Shown piece after piece: positions 1-12,165 of a stretch of 64,000 bases of DNA (within the stretch, counting starts at the first letter, position 1; every line of letters starts with the position of its first letter). Both the position numbers and the translations under genes were made by a program. The stretch is taken from the NCBI RefSeq assembly GCF_037975245.1, contig NC_092579.1, forward strand, positions 5,209,001 to 5,273,000. Reading direction: 5' to 3'. The notes under the pieces were generated by a model that was given only the letters and a program-made list of their open reading frames with translations, was not told the origin of the DNA and did not search any database. This DNA comes from Apostichopus japonicus (taxonomy: Eukaryota; Echinodermata; Holothuroidea; Aspidochirotida; Stichopodidae).

Positions 1-2515
1 GTTAGGGAACCCTTGGGCTACAGCGAGAAGGGTAAGATTTAGTCCCATTTCATTCTGATTTTTGAGGTTCTTTGTTAATATTAACCTTCATTTTTGTGCA
101 CCCGGGGGGATGGGGGATGTATCCCCCAAACATTCGACTCGGGGTAAGGTCCATATATTCATCAACACCCCCTCCCCTCCAATGTAATGTGCATGCGTGT
201 GCCAGCTAGTGTTTTCTCCACATGAAAAATAATGATTAATTCAAGAAAGTGTTCATTTAAACAGTGTTTTAATGTTGAAATCAGGTTACAAGATCGGGTG
301 AATAGGAATATATCCCTCAATATTTGACTGGGGGGGGGGGCGCGAGGGGGGATGACCCGTATAATCATCCACCCATGTTATAAATAGACCCTAACAAATG
401 TTACATCGTTAGAAAGTTAAAAAATAACGTAAATACTAAATACTGTAATGTACTTGTATATGTCGATATGACTGTGCCTGTAGCTCGGTAGAGTTGGTAC
501 TATCGCGTCCCTGTGGAAACATTATTTGGTAGGCTGTTAACGGAAGCCTAGCTCCATTGCTTAAGAAGCTCCACTCAAAGAAACGATGAAAAAGTTCTGT
601 TGAAGTTCTATTCAACATGATTTATTAATGTTCAATCAAATCGCTGTAGAATTACTTCACAATACCGATTGGAAACGATCAATTATATGGACAAAACAGA
701 CACCTTTGGCTCTCATTGAAATATTGACTGAAAGGCTAAGTTTTGTGCTGAATTGTTTTCAGATTTCTTCAGATGGAAGTTGGATATTTTCATTTTCAAA
801 TCTCAAATATGAAAAGTTTGTGTGATATATGTGAGGAAAAAGTGAAAAACAAATAATCTCCAAGTTGCACCATTTTGCAATATTCAATATCTCGATAGTC
901 AAAGGTTTCTGAAGGGGAGCGAGACAACCCTACCCCCATACCCTTCCCCGGGAATCTCACTCGCACTTTGCTCTAATTGGTTCGCTACCCCTCATCTCAA
1001 AATCTGTGGATAACCTCATACCCCCCCCTCCCCTCCCAACCAATGTTAACAAGATATCTACGCCACTGTTCACCTTTATCCCGATGTTTTCATTTGTACA
1101 TGTGAAGTGTGGGAAGGGCCTCGATATATATACAGGATGAGGAAACTTCGTCGTGAACTTTCCATAAACGATGCCATGTGCATAGGGTATTGTGTTAAAT
1201 ATAATGCATTGGAACAGCAGTGTGAAGTCATTATCTTGTATAGCCATATAAGCTAACTATAATCAACATCGCCGAGTACTCCAATATTTGCTTTCCATAT
1301 TTAACTGAGCACAAATAACGACCTTTGAACATAGATACAGTTTTATTTGAATGCAAAATCATATTCTCCCGTACAGACTGCATGTTAGACTAAACGTGTT
1401 TGGTAAAGCAACCAGCTCGAGCTAAAACGAAACTACGTTAGTGTATGGCTAGTCCAAAGTGCTTCCTAACGTCAGTGTTGCCTAGGAACTCTTGATATTA
1501 AGTATTAAAGCAGTACAGCATATATATTTAAGGTTTCTCTTAAACACCGCTATGCACTGAACAAGGCTTTCCATGTTAATTTTATTTGGAGGCCGAAATT
1601 GTGTTCCAATGGGAATGGAAGTTAATTAAGGCTGACTCATAGAAGAACGAAGCTCATACAGGAAGCTCAGCATCTTTCGCCTACGATGAACCGATTTTGG
1701 AACATATTTTCATCCAACCTATTTACTCCTGTATGAAACCCCAACTTCACTACCTCCCCCACTAATCTAAACTGCCCAATATACTCTGATGTGAAACAAT
1801 TCATCTCCTTATTTTGTCAGGTTTCTATTTTGAATAATAACGGAAACTAGTAGAGAATTTTCCAATATTCCGCTATTAGATACGACTATATAGGACCGTT
1901 AACCACACAAGTCCGCCGTAACCATTTGAAAGACGCTATAACTGTATTCGCCTTTTACAGACTTATATTGGACTGGTTAGAGAGACAAATATAGTGGCCC
2001 ACTTACTCAATGGAAGTTAGATTGAGGGAGAGGGATATCTTAGGCTATGTGGTTATCTCAATGATGATCTGTAGACTTAACAGGCAGACCACCTGTATTG
2101 ATGTTAAGCCAGTTATCGCCCAACCCCCCCCCCCCCCGTCCCTCCCCTCCCTCTCCCTCCTCGAGAATGTAATTCGATGTATTTATTAAAGTACGACATA
2201 ACATTCAAGATAAGATTAAAATACCTTCTATAAAACAAGATGGAAAACTTCAACGAACTGCTTTTAGTTCAATATTGACTTAAAAATCACGCGATATGGT
2301 TTATATCTAAGAGGTCAAGGGTTAGTAGGCGTAATTTAGTCTTTTACTCATTTGCTAGATACCAGATCAGATCAAGCCTGTCCACATCTCTTACTGTATC
2401 AGTCAACCAATATTACCTCTTTCGTGCTCCACGCTTCAGTGTTTATTATCTAATATTCAGTTGAGAATTTCTTTCGGCCTCTGATCAAAGCCATAACAAT
2501 TTGTTGTCTTTTCAG
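1..2515. other. Non-coding flank with short G/C-rich repeat fragments
   Basis: I see no convincing exon here. Two related G-rich fragments lie at about 100-180 and 300-370. Both carry a run like 'tatccccc(a)aat/cattcgac' followed by a G tract, and they look like relics of a dispersed repeat. A 13-base C run sits near 2125. Short open frames in this stretch lack paired splice sites or recognisable protein features. Confidence 0.5.
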
Positions 2516-2694
2516 TTATCTCAAAGGGCCATCTGTTTGAAATTTGTGTTATCACTTCACACTTCGTTGACCTTCCAACAACTCAGCATAAGAAAACCAA
2601 TCGAATTATATCAAGAACAAGGTTATATTCAAGACCTTTCGAAGAATATTAGCTGTACCTCACCTGCATCTGTCTTACAGAGACGTCTATCATT
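2516..2694 (+). CDS. Candidate exon upstream of the beta-propeller exon
   Basis: The stretch is bounded by a strong acceptor (ttgttgtcttttcag) and a strong donor (cattgtaagt). It is open in one frame for 59 codons with two bases left over. Those two bases need one base to complete a codon, and the propeller exon beginning at 6242 offers exactly one base before its open frame, so the two join in phase. The encoded segment has no recognised domain. It contains PIELYQEQGYIQDLSKN and may be a helical linker before the propeller. Phase agreement alone would occur by chance one time in three. No start codon is seen, so earlier exons would lie outside the window or be unrecognised. Confidence 0.35.
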
Positions 2695-3988
2695 GTAAGT
2701 AACAACAAAACATTTATGAATTTTATTTACAGCACTCCAGTATAGGGAAGTATAGCTAAATTGTACAACATGCTTATACGGGAAAGTTTTAATTAAAATA
2801 TCAATTTATTTAAAGAAAATTTCCGTTTTTCACCATCGTATATATTAATTTATTATTTTTACGAAATTTAAACTATTTTGAAGCGATTCGGTCGTTTTTT
2901 CGCAATCCAGCATGACCTAAAGATAGCTGAAACGTTAAATTCCAGAATAAGTGTGTTCTTATAATTAGGGTTAAATTAATGAATATGTCCAGGGAACCTT
3001 TCCTGATGACCAAAAACATCATTTCGTACATGTATTAAATTCAAGGTTGCTCGTTTAACACAAAACAGTCCACAGCATTCACCCAAAAGAAGTATTCTTT
3101 CCGTTCCGATGATCTCTGTATTTATTGCGATATTCCTCGATAAGGATATATTTTAGAAAGCAGTATTTGTTTCTTAAAGACTTTTCTAATTGTATCCGCA
3201 GATAAGGACTCCCGCTGCATTAATATAATTTTCACAGAACTAATTAAGCACATTTCAAAATGGCCGCCACAAAAACCTCGTAAGATTTACTATTGTTTTC
3301 TTGCTTTATAAAAGATTCAAATGTGTTTATAACCGGCGATGATACATGACAATATAAGAAAAATATTGATTATTTGTTTACTTTACATTTACATTTACCT
3401 ATATATACAAGCAATGATATATACTGAAAATCTTTCATTAACTGGGCTCAGTGGGCTGTTCGTTCCTCAGATAACTCCTGAAATGGGGAAAGGGCTCAGT
3501 GGCGAAGGGGTGGGGTGGTAAAAACTCCTTGTTGAATTGAAAAGGTAAAGTACAAAGCCATCTCAAATCGCCAATGAAATGGATTCTCTCTGCATTCTAT
3601 GCCACGAATTCAATTATTTTTGAAGTAAATCTTTGAGTGACTGGACCGTATTTAGTCTTATACAAATACCATTAGGTCAGTTTCTCTGATACAACACAAA
3701 ATTCACTTGAGACTTTTATGGCCTCAAATGCCATGTTAAGATGCATCGTAATTCTTCACGTAAAAAAGGTGTTAAACGTCATCCAAGGATGTGTTTTGCT
3801 TTTAGGGAGATAAAAGAACATGTTTTGGTGGAGTTATTATCATTTTAAAGCAACGGATTAACATTAAGACTTAGGATTGCACTGTGGCGCCGACGTCATC
3901 GATCTCTGGACCCTTAAGTGAGCATTCCATAGTTTAAGCATTTTTTGAAGGTAAGTATAAGGTAAGAAGGTAACAATAGGTGTAGAGC
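2695..3988. other. Intronic or intergenic stretch without recognised gene
   Basis: The stretch is AT-rich. I see no exon with paired splice sites and no clear repeat. A small open frame around 3339-3521 encodes hydrophobic and low-complexity sequence and is not supported. Confidence 0.5.
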
Positions 3989-3996
3989 TGTGAAGC

Positions 3997-4462
3997 CATG
4001 GGCGATCATGGGGTGACGGGGGGACATGTCCCCCCCCCCCCCAATATTTTAGGTGGGGGAATATAGTATCTAATATCCCCCCAATATTTGGTGGCATAGT
4101 TTTTTTTAACATATTTTTTGTATTTTTTATGATATCGCTAGTAATTTCCAAATAGAAAATGCGTAGATGCAACTTACAAGGCCTGGGAAGTGCCATTTCC
4201 AGCGATCTGGGAGGCATTTTCGGCCAAAATTTTCTTTTGCGCTTCGCGCCAACTTATGGTGGCGCTACGTTTAGATAGTTTGCCTACAAGCTTTGCCCCT
4301 CCCTTGGCAAATTCCTTGCAAGGCGCCTGTCGAACCGTGTCACAATTTGTTACTATATATGACCGAAAGTAGTTTTTACCTTTTTTCAGTGAATAGCTAG
4401 ACGGACCGCATCCTTAATGAAATTTGGTTTGCCGATAAAAAAGGAAAATAGGACTGTAGCAA

Positions 4463-4502
<40 letters not shown>

Positions 4503-4522
4503 ATATATATATATATACATAT

Positions 4523-4561
<39 letters not shown>

Positions 4562-4563
4562 TA

Positions 4564-4649
<86 letters not shown>

Positions 4650-5209
4650 CATACATGGGCGGCGATCACGGGGGGGGGGGGGGACGGGGGACATGTCCCC
4701 CCAATATTTTAGGTTGGGATATACGGTAGTATCTCATATCCCCCCCCCCCAATATTTGGTGGCATATTTTTTTTTATAAATAGAAAATAATGCGTGAGAT
4801 TATTTATCCAAATCATATTTGGCGGTGGCTAAAACTTCATCCAACACATGCTGCATGAGGTAAATGACTGTAAATAATGGGGGGGGGGGGCGAATTACCT
4901 ACAAAAGCAATGATCCACAGGAGATGCGATGAGGTCGAACATGATGTGTGACTGGTGACAATCTTGAAAAAGGTTATGAATGAAAAAAAAAAACTATTGG
5001 GAAAAACTTGGTTCTCAGGCAAAAGTGTACATCTGGTTGGTCATTTTCAAGCCCGAGAAGTGCCATTTCCGGTGATCTGGGGGCTATCAAAACCAGAAAT
5101 TTTCTTGTACGCTGCGCGCCAACCAATGGTGCCGCTCCGCTTTGATAGTAATTCGCCTGCATACAAGCATATGTCTCCCCCCAATATTTGAAACAAATCG
5201 CCGCCCCTG
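3997..5209. mobile_element. hAT-like DNA element with 8-bp target-site duplication, internally duplicated
   Basis: The left end reads catgggcgatcatgggg. The right end, read on the opposite strand, is caggggcggcgatttg. Both are of the CA(G/T)GGGCG type common at hAT termini. The flanking octamer tgtgaagc is present at 3989-3996 and again at 5210-5217, an exact 8-bp duplication as expected for hAT insertion. Inside are two related segments, 3997 to about 4370 and 4654-5209. Each has G/C tracts, 'ccccaatatttt' and a 'tgccatttcc(a/g)g(c/t)gatctggg' core. They are separated by a long AT microsatellite. There is no transposase, so the element is non-autonomous. The same core recurs at 38283-38945. 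Confidence 0.75.
4460..4650. repeat. AT (TATA) microsatellite inside the hAT-like element
   Basis: About 190 bases of nearly pure (TA)n with a few (AC) interruptions. Open frames here encode only Ile/Tyr repeats and are spurious. Confidence 0.9.
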
Positions 5210-5217
5210 TGTGAAGC

Positions 5218-6241
5218 TATAAAAAACATTATTACTAGCAGTCAAATTTGTCCTTTTTATTCATGGACTTAATATGTCAAAGAACTCAGGACTAAATTTC
5301 TGTCTGAAGTCACCCCTTGAAAACTTATACCAAAGTTGGCTTTCTTGAATAGCGCCACCACTTTGATCACCGGAGCCTTTCACAAAGTTAGCTTTCTTGA
5401 ATGGCTCCACCACTTTTACACAACTTTAGGGCATCTCTCTCTCCATTTTTGGCGCTGAATGCAAATGTATTATAATGCACTGCATGCGTGTTGTCAACAA
5501 ATACAAGTTGAATCAGAGAGTTACATCTGTACATACATATGATAACGACGAATATTGAAGATAAATTAATGTGTTCAAGCAAACTAAATATAGCTTATGC
5601 AAATTTATCAATTTGACTGAAACTGCTTATTAACATATAGTCGGTGTTAATTGTAATTTGTGAGAGAAATTTTGTGAAAGGAATATATTTTCATATCCGT
5701 ACAACACACAGTAATTAATTTGAAATGTTTTTCTACATTCTGACCTTTATTTAGACAGTTTTAATAGGATACTTTTATAGGAACAAATTTTATTCTGTCG
5801 ATTTTCCAGTTTCTAGCACTTTTTACCCCGTTTGCTATATAAAAATTCACGGAGCCATGTATTTTCTTCACGTTAATGCGCGAGAAAGTTCTTCTTAATG
5901 GGAAACCATTGTAAGTCGTGGGTCTATATAGGCCAGTATCCCGATAATTCCTAATTATTAGGCCTTCAACTTCTCGTTTCTTATATCTTCGAGATTACTT
6001 TGTCGATTAATTTGCTCTGGACATCTGCCAATGTGGTCACGACTTTGTAATTCCATGCATAGATCAATAGCTTATTTAACAATTCAGTACCGTTTGCTAG
6101 ACCTAGGCTACTACGCAGTCTGGGGGTTGTTCATCATTCCTTCGAGGCTTCGACCAAACATCACTCTAAATTCTTCGTTACCATGGATACAACCTTCCAA
6201 CCCTGACCTAACTCTTCACTTTTTGCCTTCCACACACACAG
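5218..6241. other. Intron or flank with no recognised feature
   Basis: No repeat or exon was recognised. The end of this stretch is the pyrimidine-rich acceptor (ccttccacacacacag) of the propeller exon. Confidence 0.5.
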
Positions 6242-7121
6242 AGTGTATACAACGATACCACGGTTCACTGTACAGGATGGTTACAATGTGTCGGTGATAG
6301 ACGTGCTAGATACAGGCCGTTTTGCTGTCGCTGGATATAATGACAAGACAAACTGCAGCTTCATCGATCTGTTTATGTTACAATTTAATCCTGATTCTCC
6401 AGAAAAACCGTTATTATTGACGTCAGAACCCTATTATTCTGAGGAATTTTCCGAGTTTGGTTCAGAATGGCGGACTGTTTGTTTACTGGATGATCGTCTG
6501 TTTTTAACGTGTTGTGAGAATACGATAGCATTGTACGATAGTAGTAATGGCGGTCTGGTCAATCAAGGGAAGTTTAACGGTACAGCCAATTGTATGACAA
6601 CCAGAGATGGGTTAGTCTATGTCGGTTTATTATCCAATGAGGTGATTGTCTTAGATTTGAGAGTATTGAGAAAAAAGAAGACAATCATCTTAACAGGATT
6701 AGGAGATGGAGAATGGCCTCATGATATAACAGTTAGTACTAGTAATAAACTGTTTATCTGTACATACAGGGATGGGATAGCTTTAATGTATAATAGTGAG
6801 GGAGAAATAGAACAGGAATATAAAAACACACAGGACAGCGGTGCACGTAGTATAACAGTCAGTGAAGAGAAAGGATTAATATTTATATTATGGAGAGGTG
6901 GTGAGAGTAGACAAGTTGTTGTTTACTCTCTATCTGGGGGTCATTCTTCCATCTCTGGGGGCCATTCTTCCATCTCTGAGGGTCATTCTTCCTTCTCTGG
7001 GGGTCATATCTTGGCTTCTTTTAAAGTTCCTGATAAATCCTGGAGAATCAGGACCAATAATAACATAAACAGATTGTTTTTGGTGACCTGGCAAACTGGA
7101 GAAGTATATGAATATCACACA
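6242..7121 (+). CDS. Beta-propeller (WD40/NHL-like) exon
   Basis: An 880-base exon runs from the acceptor ccacacacacag to the donor cacacagtaagtact and stays open for 293 codons in one frame. It shows a repeating pattern of blade-like strands, for example VDLF-type and SNEVIVLDLR, WPHDITVSTSNKLFICTY and NRLFLVTWQTGEVYEY. That is how irregular WD40/NHL-type propellers of animal TRIM-like and cytosolic sensor proteins look. No classical WD or NHL signature is exact, so the fold is inferred from the periodicity. The exon begins one base before a codon boundary and ends on a boundary. The next recognisable coding exon (12624) starts on a codon boundary, so the two can be joined in phase across a LINE-bearing intron. 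Alternatively this is the 3' part of a separate gene whose last exon was not recognised. The last blades contain a four-copy 21-bp repeat. Confidence 0.75.
6933..7007 (+). repeat. In-frame 21-bp coding minisatellite in the propeller
   Basis: There are three full units and a partial fourth of a 21-bp repeat coding for S-G-G-H-S-S-I/F. Unit length is a multiple of three, so copy-number change keeps the frame. It probably forms a flexible surface loop between propeller strands. Confidence 0.9.
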
Positions 7122-7199
7122 GTAAGTACTAATACAGGATATATATAGGCCTTCGGTAAAAATGAGGACTTTTTATCACTTTTGTTCAAACAATCCTTT

Positions 7200-8290
7200 G
7201 AATGAAGATCAACAAATTTGGTTTCATTCAATGCGAACAAGTGTGGAGAAGACACTCTTAGATATTTTGAGATCTACTTTGCAAAATTTAAAGAAAAATA
7301 AGGACATTTGTTTCCTTGGGATATGCTGGTTCTGGTAAGGTTGTCATGGAAGTGATTTGTTCTGTCAATGTAAAAGTAAAATTGGTTTTCCTTATTTTCT
7401 CAGTCTTCATAGCCTCAAATGTAGACAATATTGTTTCTAGTGAATGCGGAATTTTATAAAGAACACAACTATTACTTGTTTGTTCAGAGGGAGATAAAAA
7501 TGGTGGAAAAGTTACAGCAAACTTTTATGAAAAGTTTAGGCCATTGATAGCTTGTAGCATTTTCCAATGTTAGAGCAACACACAAAATTTGGAAAATATT
7601 TCTTCTTATTTTCTGAGCTAACGAGCTGCTAATTTCTACAAATTTGGTATCAGTGAATGCGGAATTTATTAAGAACACAACTATTACTTGTTTGTTAAGA
7701 GGGAGATCAAAATGGTTGAAATGTAAGTGTAAAAATTTATGAAAAGTTTAGGCCATTGGTAGCTTGTAGCATTTTCCAATTTTAGAGCAACACACAAAAT
7801 TTGGAAAATATTTCTTCTTATTTTCTGAGCTAACGAGCTGCTAATTTCTACAAATTTGGTATCAGTGAATGCGGAATTTTATTAAGAACACAACTATTAC
7901 TTGTTTGTTAAGAGGGAGATCAAAATGGTTGAAATGTAAGTGTAAAAATTTATGAAAAGTTTAGGCCATTGGTAGCTTGTAGCATTATCCAATTAAGAGA
8001 TCAAAATGGAGGAAAGGCTAATGCAAAATTTTATGAAGAATTTAGGCCAGTGGATGCTTGTTGCACTTTCCAATATTAGAGCAACACACAAAATTTGGAA
8101 AATATTTCTTCTTATTTTCTTAGCTTACAAGCTGCTAATTTCTACAAATTTGGTATTAGTGAATGCGGAATTTTATTAAGAACACAACTTTTACTTGTTT
8201 GTTAAGAGGGAGATCAAAATGGCGGAAAAATAAATGCAAAATTTTTATGAAGAATTTAGGCCATTGGATGCTTGTTGCACTTAAGTGCTG
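7200..8290. repeat. Tandem array of about 213-bp units in the intron after the propeller
   Basis: The landmark 'gtgaatgcggaat' recurs near 7440, 7654, 7866 and 8158. It is followed each time by 'aagaacacaact', 'gagggagat(c/a)aaaatgg' and 'caacacacaaaatttgg'. Spacing is about 214, 212 and 292 bases, the last interval holding an extra partial unit. A diverged unit begins near 7225. The array is non-coding. Confidence 0.85.
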
Positions 8291-8299
8291 GAAAAAAAA

Positions 8300-9220
8300 A
8301 TAAGTGCTATTTTTTAGGTAACAATTTCTATTCTTGGTCAAAACTTCTTGCAAATTCATGCAAGATGAATGCTCCATGGCGTAACAGCTCAGACTAAAAA
8401 AGTGTAGTTCCTTTATCATTAATTTTGGCTGTCAAAGTCTGTTAAAATATTCAAATTTGACAAAAATCAATGCAAACTATTGTTAAGTACACAACAGGTG
8501 CAATTTTCCTTGCAATGAGGTAAAATTCAAGAAAAAATTAAGGGCAATATGTTTTATCTTAATTTAGGCCAAAGTGATTAGTTTGGCACTAGTGCACATG
8601 TATAGCAAATACTGCAGTGATGATACCTTGATTTGATCACAGTATTTAAGTCTTGATAAAATGGTATGACACAAGCTTGCTTCTAGTTTGGGATGTAGGG
8701 ATGGTTTATTTTGGTCCAAAGTAGTCAATAAAGCAGAAAAAGAAGCGGAAAATGTCACCTTAGCCTTGTGGTGCTATTTTCTCATTGTCAACAGATAAGG
8801 CTGCAAACTTCACAAAGCCATTGATCTCATTTTCAGTACTTCTGAGGAGAGAAAGTTGTAGCTAAGCTCAGGCTTTACTTTAATAGGGATTGCATCGAGT
8901 CAGTTGACAGTCTTTTTGTCAGTTCTCTTTAATTGGTTTATTTTACTGACGGCCTGTGATTTCCATTATGAAGAATGCAGAGTGTAATGTAGTCTTTTTA
9001 AGTAACGATAGGAAACAGATTTTGAATTAATTCCTGACAATGCTAATTACTAATTAGGTACAATTTAGCTTTCCTGTCAAGTTTGTGATAGTGTAGTGAA
9101 GTGAAATTTTGTTGTGTGCACCCGCTGTATATAAATTTACATGTATTACGTAACAGTCAGTTTGTAGCGTTAGTTTGTGCACATGGTTTTTGCACGTGTA
9201 TTTGGAGTTCTGTACACGTT
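8300..9220. other. Intron without recognised features
   Basis: AT-rich sequence. I see no repeat, exon or RNA gene. Confidence 0.5.
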
Positions 9221-9224
9221 GTTG

Positions 9225-9556
9225 TATGGCGAGCAGCGTCTCTGCAGAGCTCCGGGGTTCGCCTCGTAAACCCCTTAGTTTTCCATAATTTTATTGCTCT
9301 TTCATATTTCTATATAATAATACTCATATCTGGAGTTCAGGAAGGAGATGTCCCCCTTCTTAGAGGCAGGATGCCTCAGGTTTTGGATGGTTCGGCTTCT
9401 GGCTCGAAGCCACTGTTTTTTTTCAAGATGGCGGATGCACTAGTAATACTATATATAACGAGCTGGCTGGCGAGAGATGGAGTCTCGATGTCCGTATTTT
9501 CAATGTCCGCGAGCCTAGAGTCTTCTTATTCCGCGAGCGAGTTGACTTCAGTATAG
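9225..9556 (+). other. CpG-containing segment with ATG-GCG motifs just before the LINE
   Basis: This segment is richer in CpG than its surroundings. It contains 'tatggcgagcagcg' and 'caagatggcggatgc', the latter matching the well-known CAAGATGGCGG binding site of YY1. Both ATGs open short frames (about 19 and 43 codons). It could be a relic of the LINE 5' region or an unrelated promoter. The sequence does not decide between them. Confidence 0.3.
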
Positions 9557-9607
9557 TAAGATATTAAGTATTGTTTAAATGCTGTACGTACCCTTATTGT
9601 TTATTAA

Positions 9608-10318
9608 TTAGTAAAAAGTAATTACATTGTCTTTAATACTCGTAATACACTTATTTGGAATAAAGATATATGTATGGATGGGAAAATAATTAAGCAAGTT
9701 TATACTACGTGTACTAAGTTTTTAGGTGTAAATATTGATTGTAAACTTAGCTGGCGCAACCATATTTCAACTATTTGCAATATAATTGCACGGAATGTTG
9801 GCATATTATCTAAGTTGAAATATTATCTATCGGAAAACATACTCAGAACACTATACCAGACCCTGGTTGTCCCGCATCTCACTTATTGTTCCATTATTTG
9901 GTCTGGTACATACAACACCAACCTTAACAATCTTATTATACTCCAAAAGGCAGCCATTCGCCACATAACACACTCAGCCCCACGTGAGCACACCAGTCCC
10001 CTAGTTAAGAAACTCAACTTACTAAAATTGCACGATCTCATTAAAGTTAAGCTTGCATTATTTGCCTACAAGACCTGGAATGGATTACTACCAGCTGCCT
10101 TTGACAATTTTTTAACCAGTAACAGAGATGTACATAATCATAACACGAGGCATGCTAATCATGCCCACTATAATCTCTACAATACCACCATTGGAACTTT
10201 AAGCCTACAAAACCGTGCAACAAAAACTTGGAATCTCCTAACGAACGATTTAAAGAGTAAAAAGTCAGTCACATCCTTTAAGAAGTGGTTTTGTAAGGAA
10301 ATAATAGCTAGTTACTGA
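9608..10318 (+). pseudogene. C-terminal part of a LINE reverse transcriptase
   Basis: An open frame runs from just after an in-frame stop at 9605-9607 to the stop at 10316-10318. It shows the region downstream of the RT catalytic aspartates of non-LTR retrotransposons: SNYIVFNTRNT, then TKFLGVNIDCKLSWRNHI, then LVVPHLTYCSIIW, then a helical C-terminus with HNTRHANH and TWNLLTNDLKS, ending in SFKKWFCKEI. The catalytic FADD/YADD box, the endonuclease and ORF1 are missing, so the copy is 5'-truncated and dead, as most LINE insertions are. The family resembles Jockey/CR1-group elements. The subclass is not resolved. Confidence 0.9.
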
Positions 10319-10540
10319 CTAAAACTAAATTATACCTGTATGTAATTACTATATATATATATATATATATATTGAACATTTAATTTGTACATATTTATGT
10401 ATGTATTTATACACATATATATATTTTTCTTTTTCTTTTCTTTTCTTTCTTCAGGGAGTCTTCCACATTGTTAAGCTTTTATGCTTTATGGAAGACTTCC
10501 CTCCACTTTGTACTTTTGTGGCAAACAAATAAATAAATAA
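10319..10540 (+). mobile_element. LINE 3' UTR with stem-loop and (AAAT)n tail
   Basis: After the RT stop come an AT microsatellite (10351-10373), a pyrimidine tract, a long hairpin at 10454-10501, and a tail of repeating 'aaat' at about 10523-10540. This is the expected order for the 3' end of a LINE whose reverse transcriptase recognises a 3' hairpin. Confidence 0.75.
10454..10501 (+). other. 3' stem-loop of the LINE
   Basis: The left arm gggagtcttcca pairs with the right arm tggaagacttccc (12 pairs with a one-base bulge) around a loop of about 23 bases. It lies about 25 bases before the repeat tail. Confidence 0.8.
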
Positions 10541-10544
10541 TTGA

Positions 10545-11540
10545 ATTGTAGTTTTTAAGTGTTGCCCCTTTGGTTAGGTTGTACTTTACTGTACAAAGTA
10601 CATGTTAGGTTATGTTTTTGGAACTTGGTCCTATGGGTTTATAGCGTGTCTTGTGTATTGTTAAGCACGTGGGTTTTATTGCGTACCTTTATACTGTACT
10701 GTTACATTACCGGTTAGGTTGGGTTTTAGTTTACAGAAAGTCATTGACAGTTAGGTTGTATTGAAAGTTTATTTATTGTTCCTGTATTTTAGTATTGTAC
10801 TGCTCGTGGTGTAAATAGCGTATTTGTACTCTGAACATTATTGCTACTGTTGTTTAAAGTTATTGTCTCAGAGATTGTCCTTTAATCTTAGCCATTCTGG
10901 ACAGATATAGAGCGACAAGTCTCTTGAGAGTTTGTGGGTTCAGGAGGTGAAATTCCTGCTGTCTAGGAACAGTAGGTAGAAAATGCCTATACCTGTAATG
11001 GGTTGCAGCTGGCATGTGTTGCCCTGACTGTTATGAAGGTGCCAAAAGTCCTCGCCTGTTGGCAAACGTTTTGTATTATTTCAAAGTACAGATTATATCA
11101 TTATGTTCATTATACATTTCGTAATATTCGGTATTCATTCTTTAATTGTATTCATGTTGTATGGATATTACGTAGCTTGAGTATTTATGGCACAGATAGA
11201 GTTCTGTTCTGCTGTATTTTCATAGTATTGAGTATAGGTTTTCCCCCAAGTTTTAATTAGGTCATTAAGAGTTTATTAAGCCATTTATATTGTCATGAAT
11301 CATGATTTATTTATATGTATATTATCATTTTGTAAGAGTTATTTTGTTAGTTTTGCAACAAATCGTCAGCCGTTGTTTCAACGCAAGAACACTCTTGCAT
11401 CCTCATTCATAACTTGTGAGTTCGAAGCGAAGAACCCTTAATTCGGTAATTTCCCCCGCCATCCGCGGTTCGCTTCAATAGTAATGATTATATAGATATT
11501 ACTGTGTGTAAGTGATCACACACAATATCCTGCTTAATTG
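10545..11540. other. Intron with no recognised gene
   Basis: Contains several 'ggttaggtt' motifs (10574, 10720, 10750) of unknown meaning and a GC-richer patch at 11420-11470. No exon was recognised. Confidence 0.45.
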
Positions 11541-11559
11541 TCTAAATACCCAATACACT

Positions 11560-12165
11560 AATTAACAATGGTGAAGATCCCCACTCATTAGCTGTCATCA
11601 AGCACACAGTGTAATGTATGCAATTGCTATGCACATGGATTAAACATGATCATTGCTACCCAGGCATGAGAAAGCATTACCACATGTCAACCAGTGTAAG
11701 AACGATGGTATTCCTGTAAAAGGCCTTTTTGGTGTCTTGCTAAAAGCAAAGGAACCTATGTATTCAGGTTGGTGTGTGTGTATGCGTTTGTTTTGCTATC
11801 TGACAAAGGACTTGAACAAAAGAATATCAGGTCCTCGGTTGTGTTTTCTAAAAAGTCACCACGTCCTTGGAAGAATTCTATGTATGGGGTATTGTTAAGG
11901 TTAGAGTACGTGGATTTGAACAATGGAAATACAATGGGGTCCTCGGTCTGAATATAATACAAACATGCGTGTGTATGTGTATGCATGTGACGCTTGGCTT
12001 GTGTACACGATATCTCAATAAGGCAATGATGTATCATGATCAAAATTGGTGGGTGGATAGCCCATAGTAAGAGGAAAATCCCTATTGTTTTTGGTGCCCG
12101 CAAAGGACACCAAAGGTCAGTTAGATGCCAAAAACGTTTACCTTTAATAATGTACACCTAAAATA
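11560..12165. repeat. Member of the 'gatatctcaa' dispersed repeat family
   Basis: Recognised by 'cttggcttgtgtacacgatatctcaa', 'cccatagtaagagga' and 'ccctattgtttttggtg'. The same motifs occur at 40.3-41.3, 50.9-52.7 and 54.3-54.7 kb. Non-coding. Confidence 0.7.

Noticed and set aside
4397-4779. Ile/Tyr-repeat open frames on both strands
   Set aside because: Translation of a (TA)n microsatellite.
9101-9556. 151-codon plus open frame before the LINE
   Set aside because: Cys/Phe/Ile-rich composition without recognisable domain. More likely UTR or relic sequence.
11400-11480. Possible tRNA-like 'ggttcgctt' segment
   Set aside because: No cloverleaf arms could be drawn by eye.
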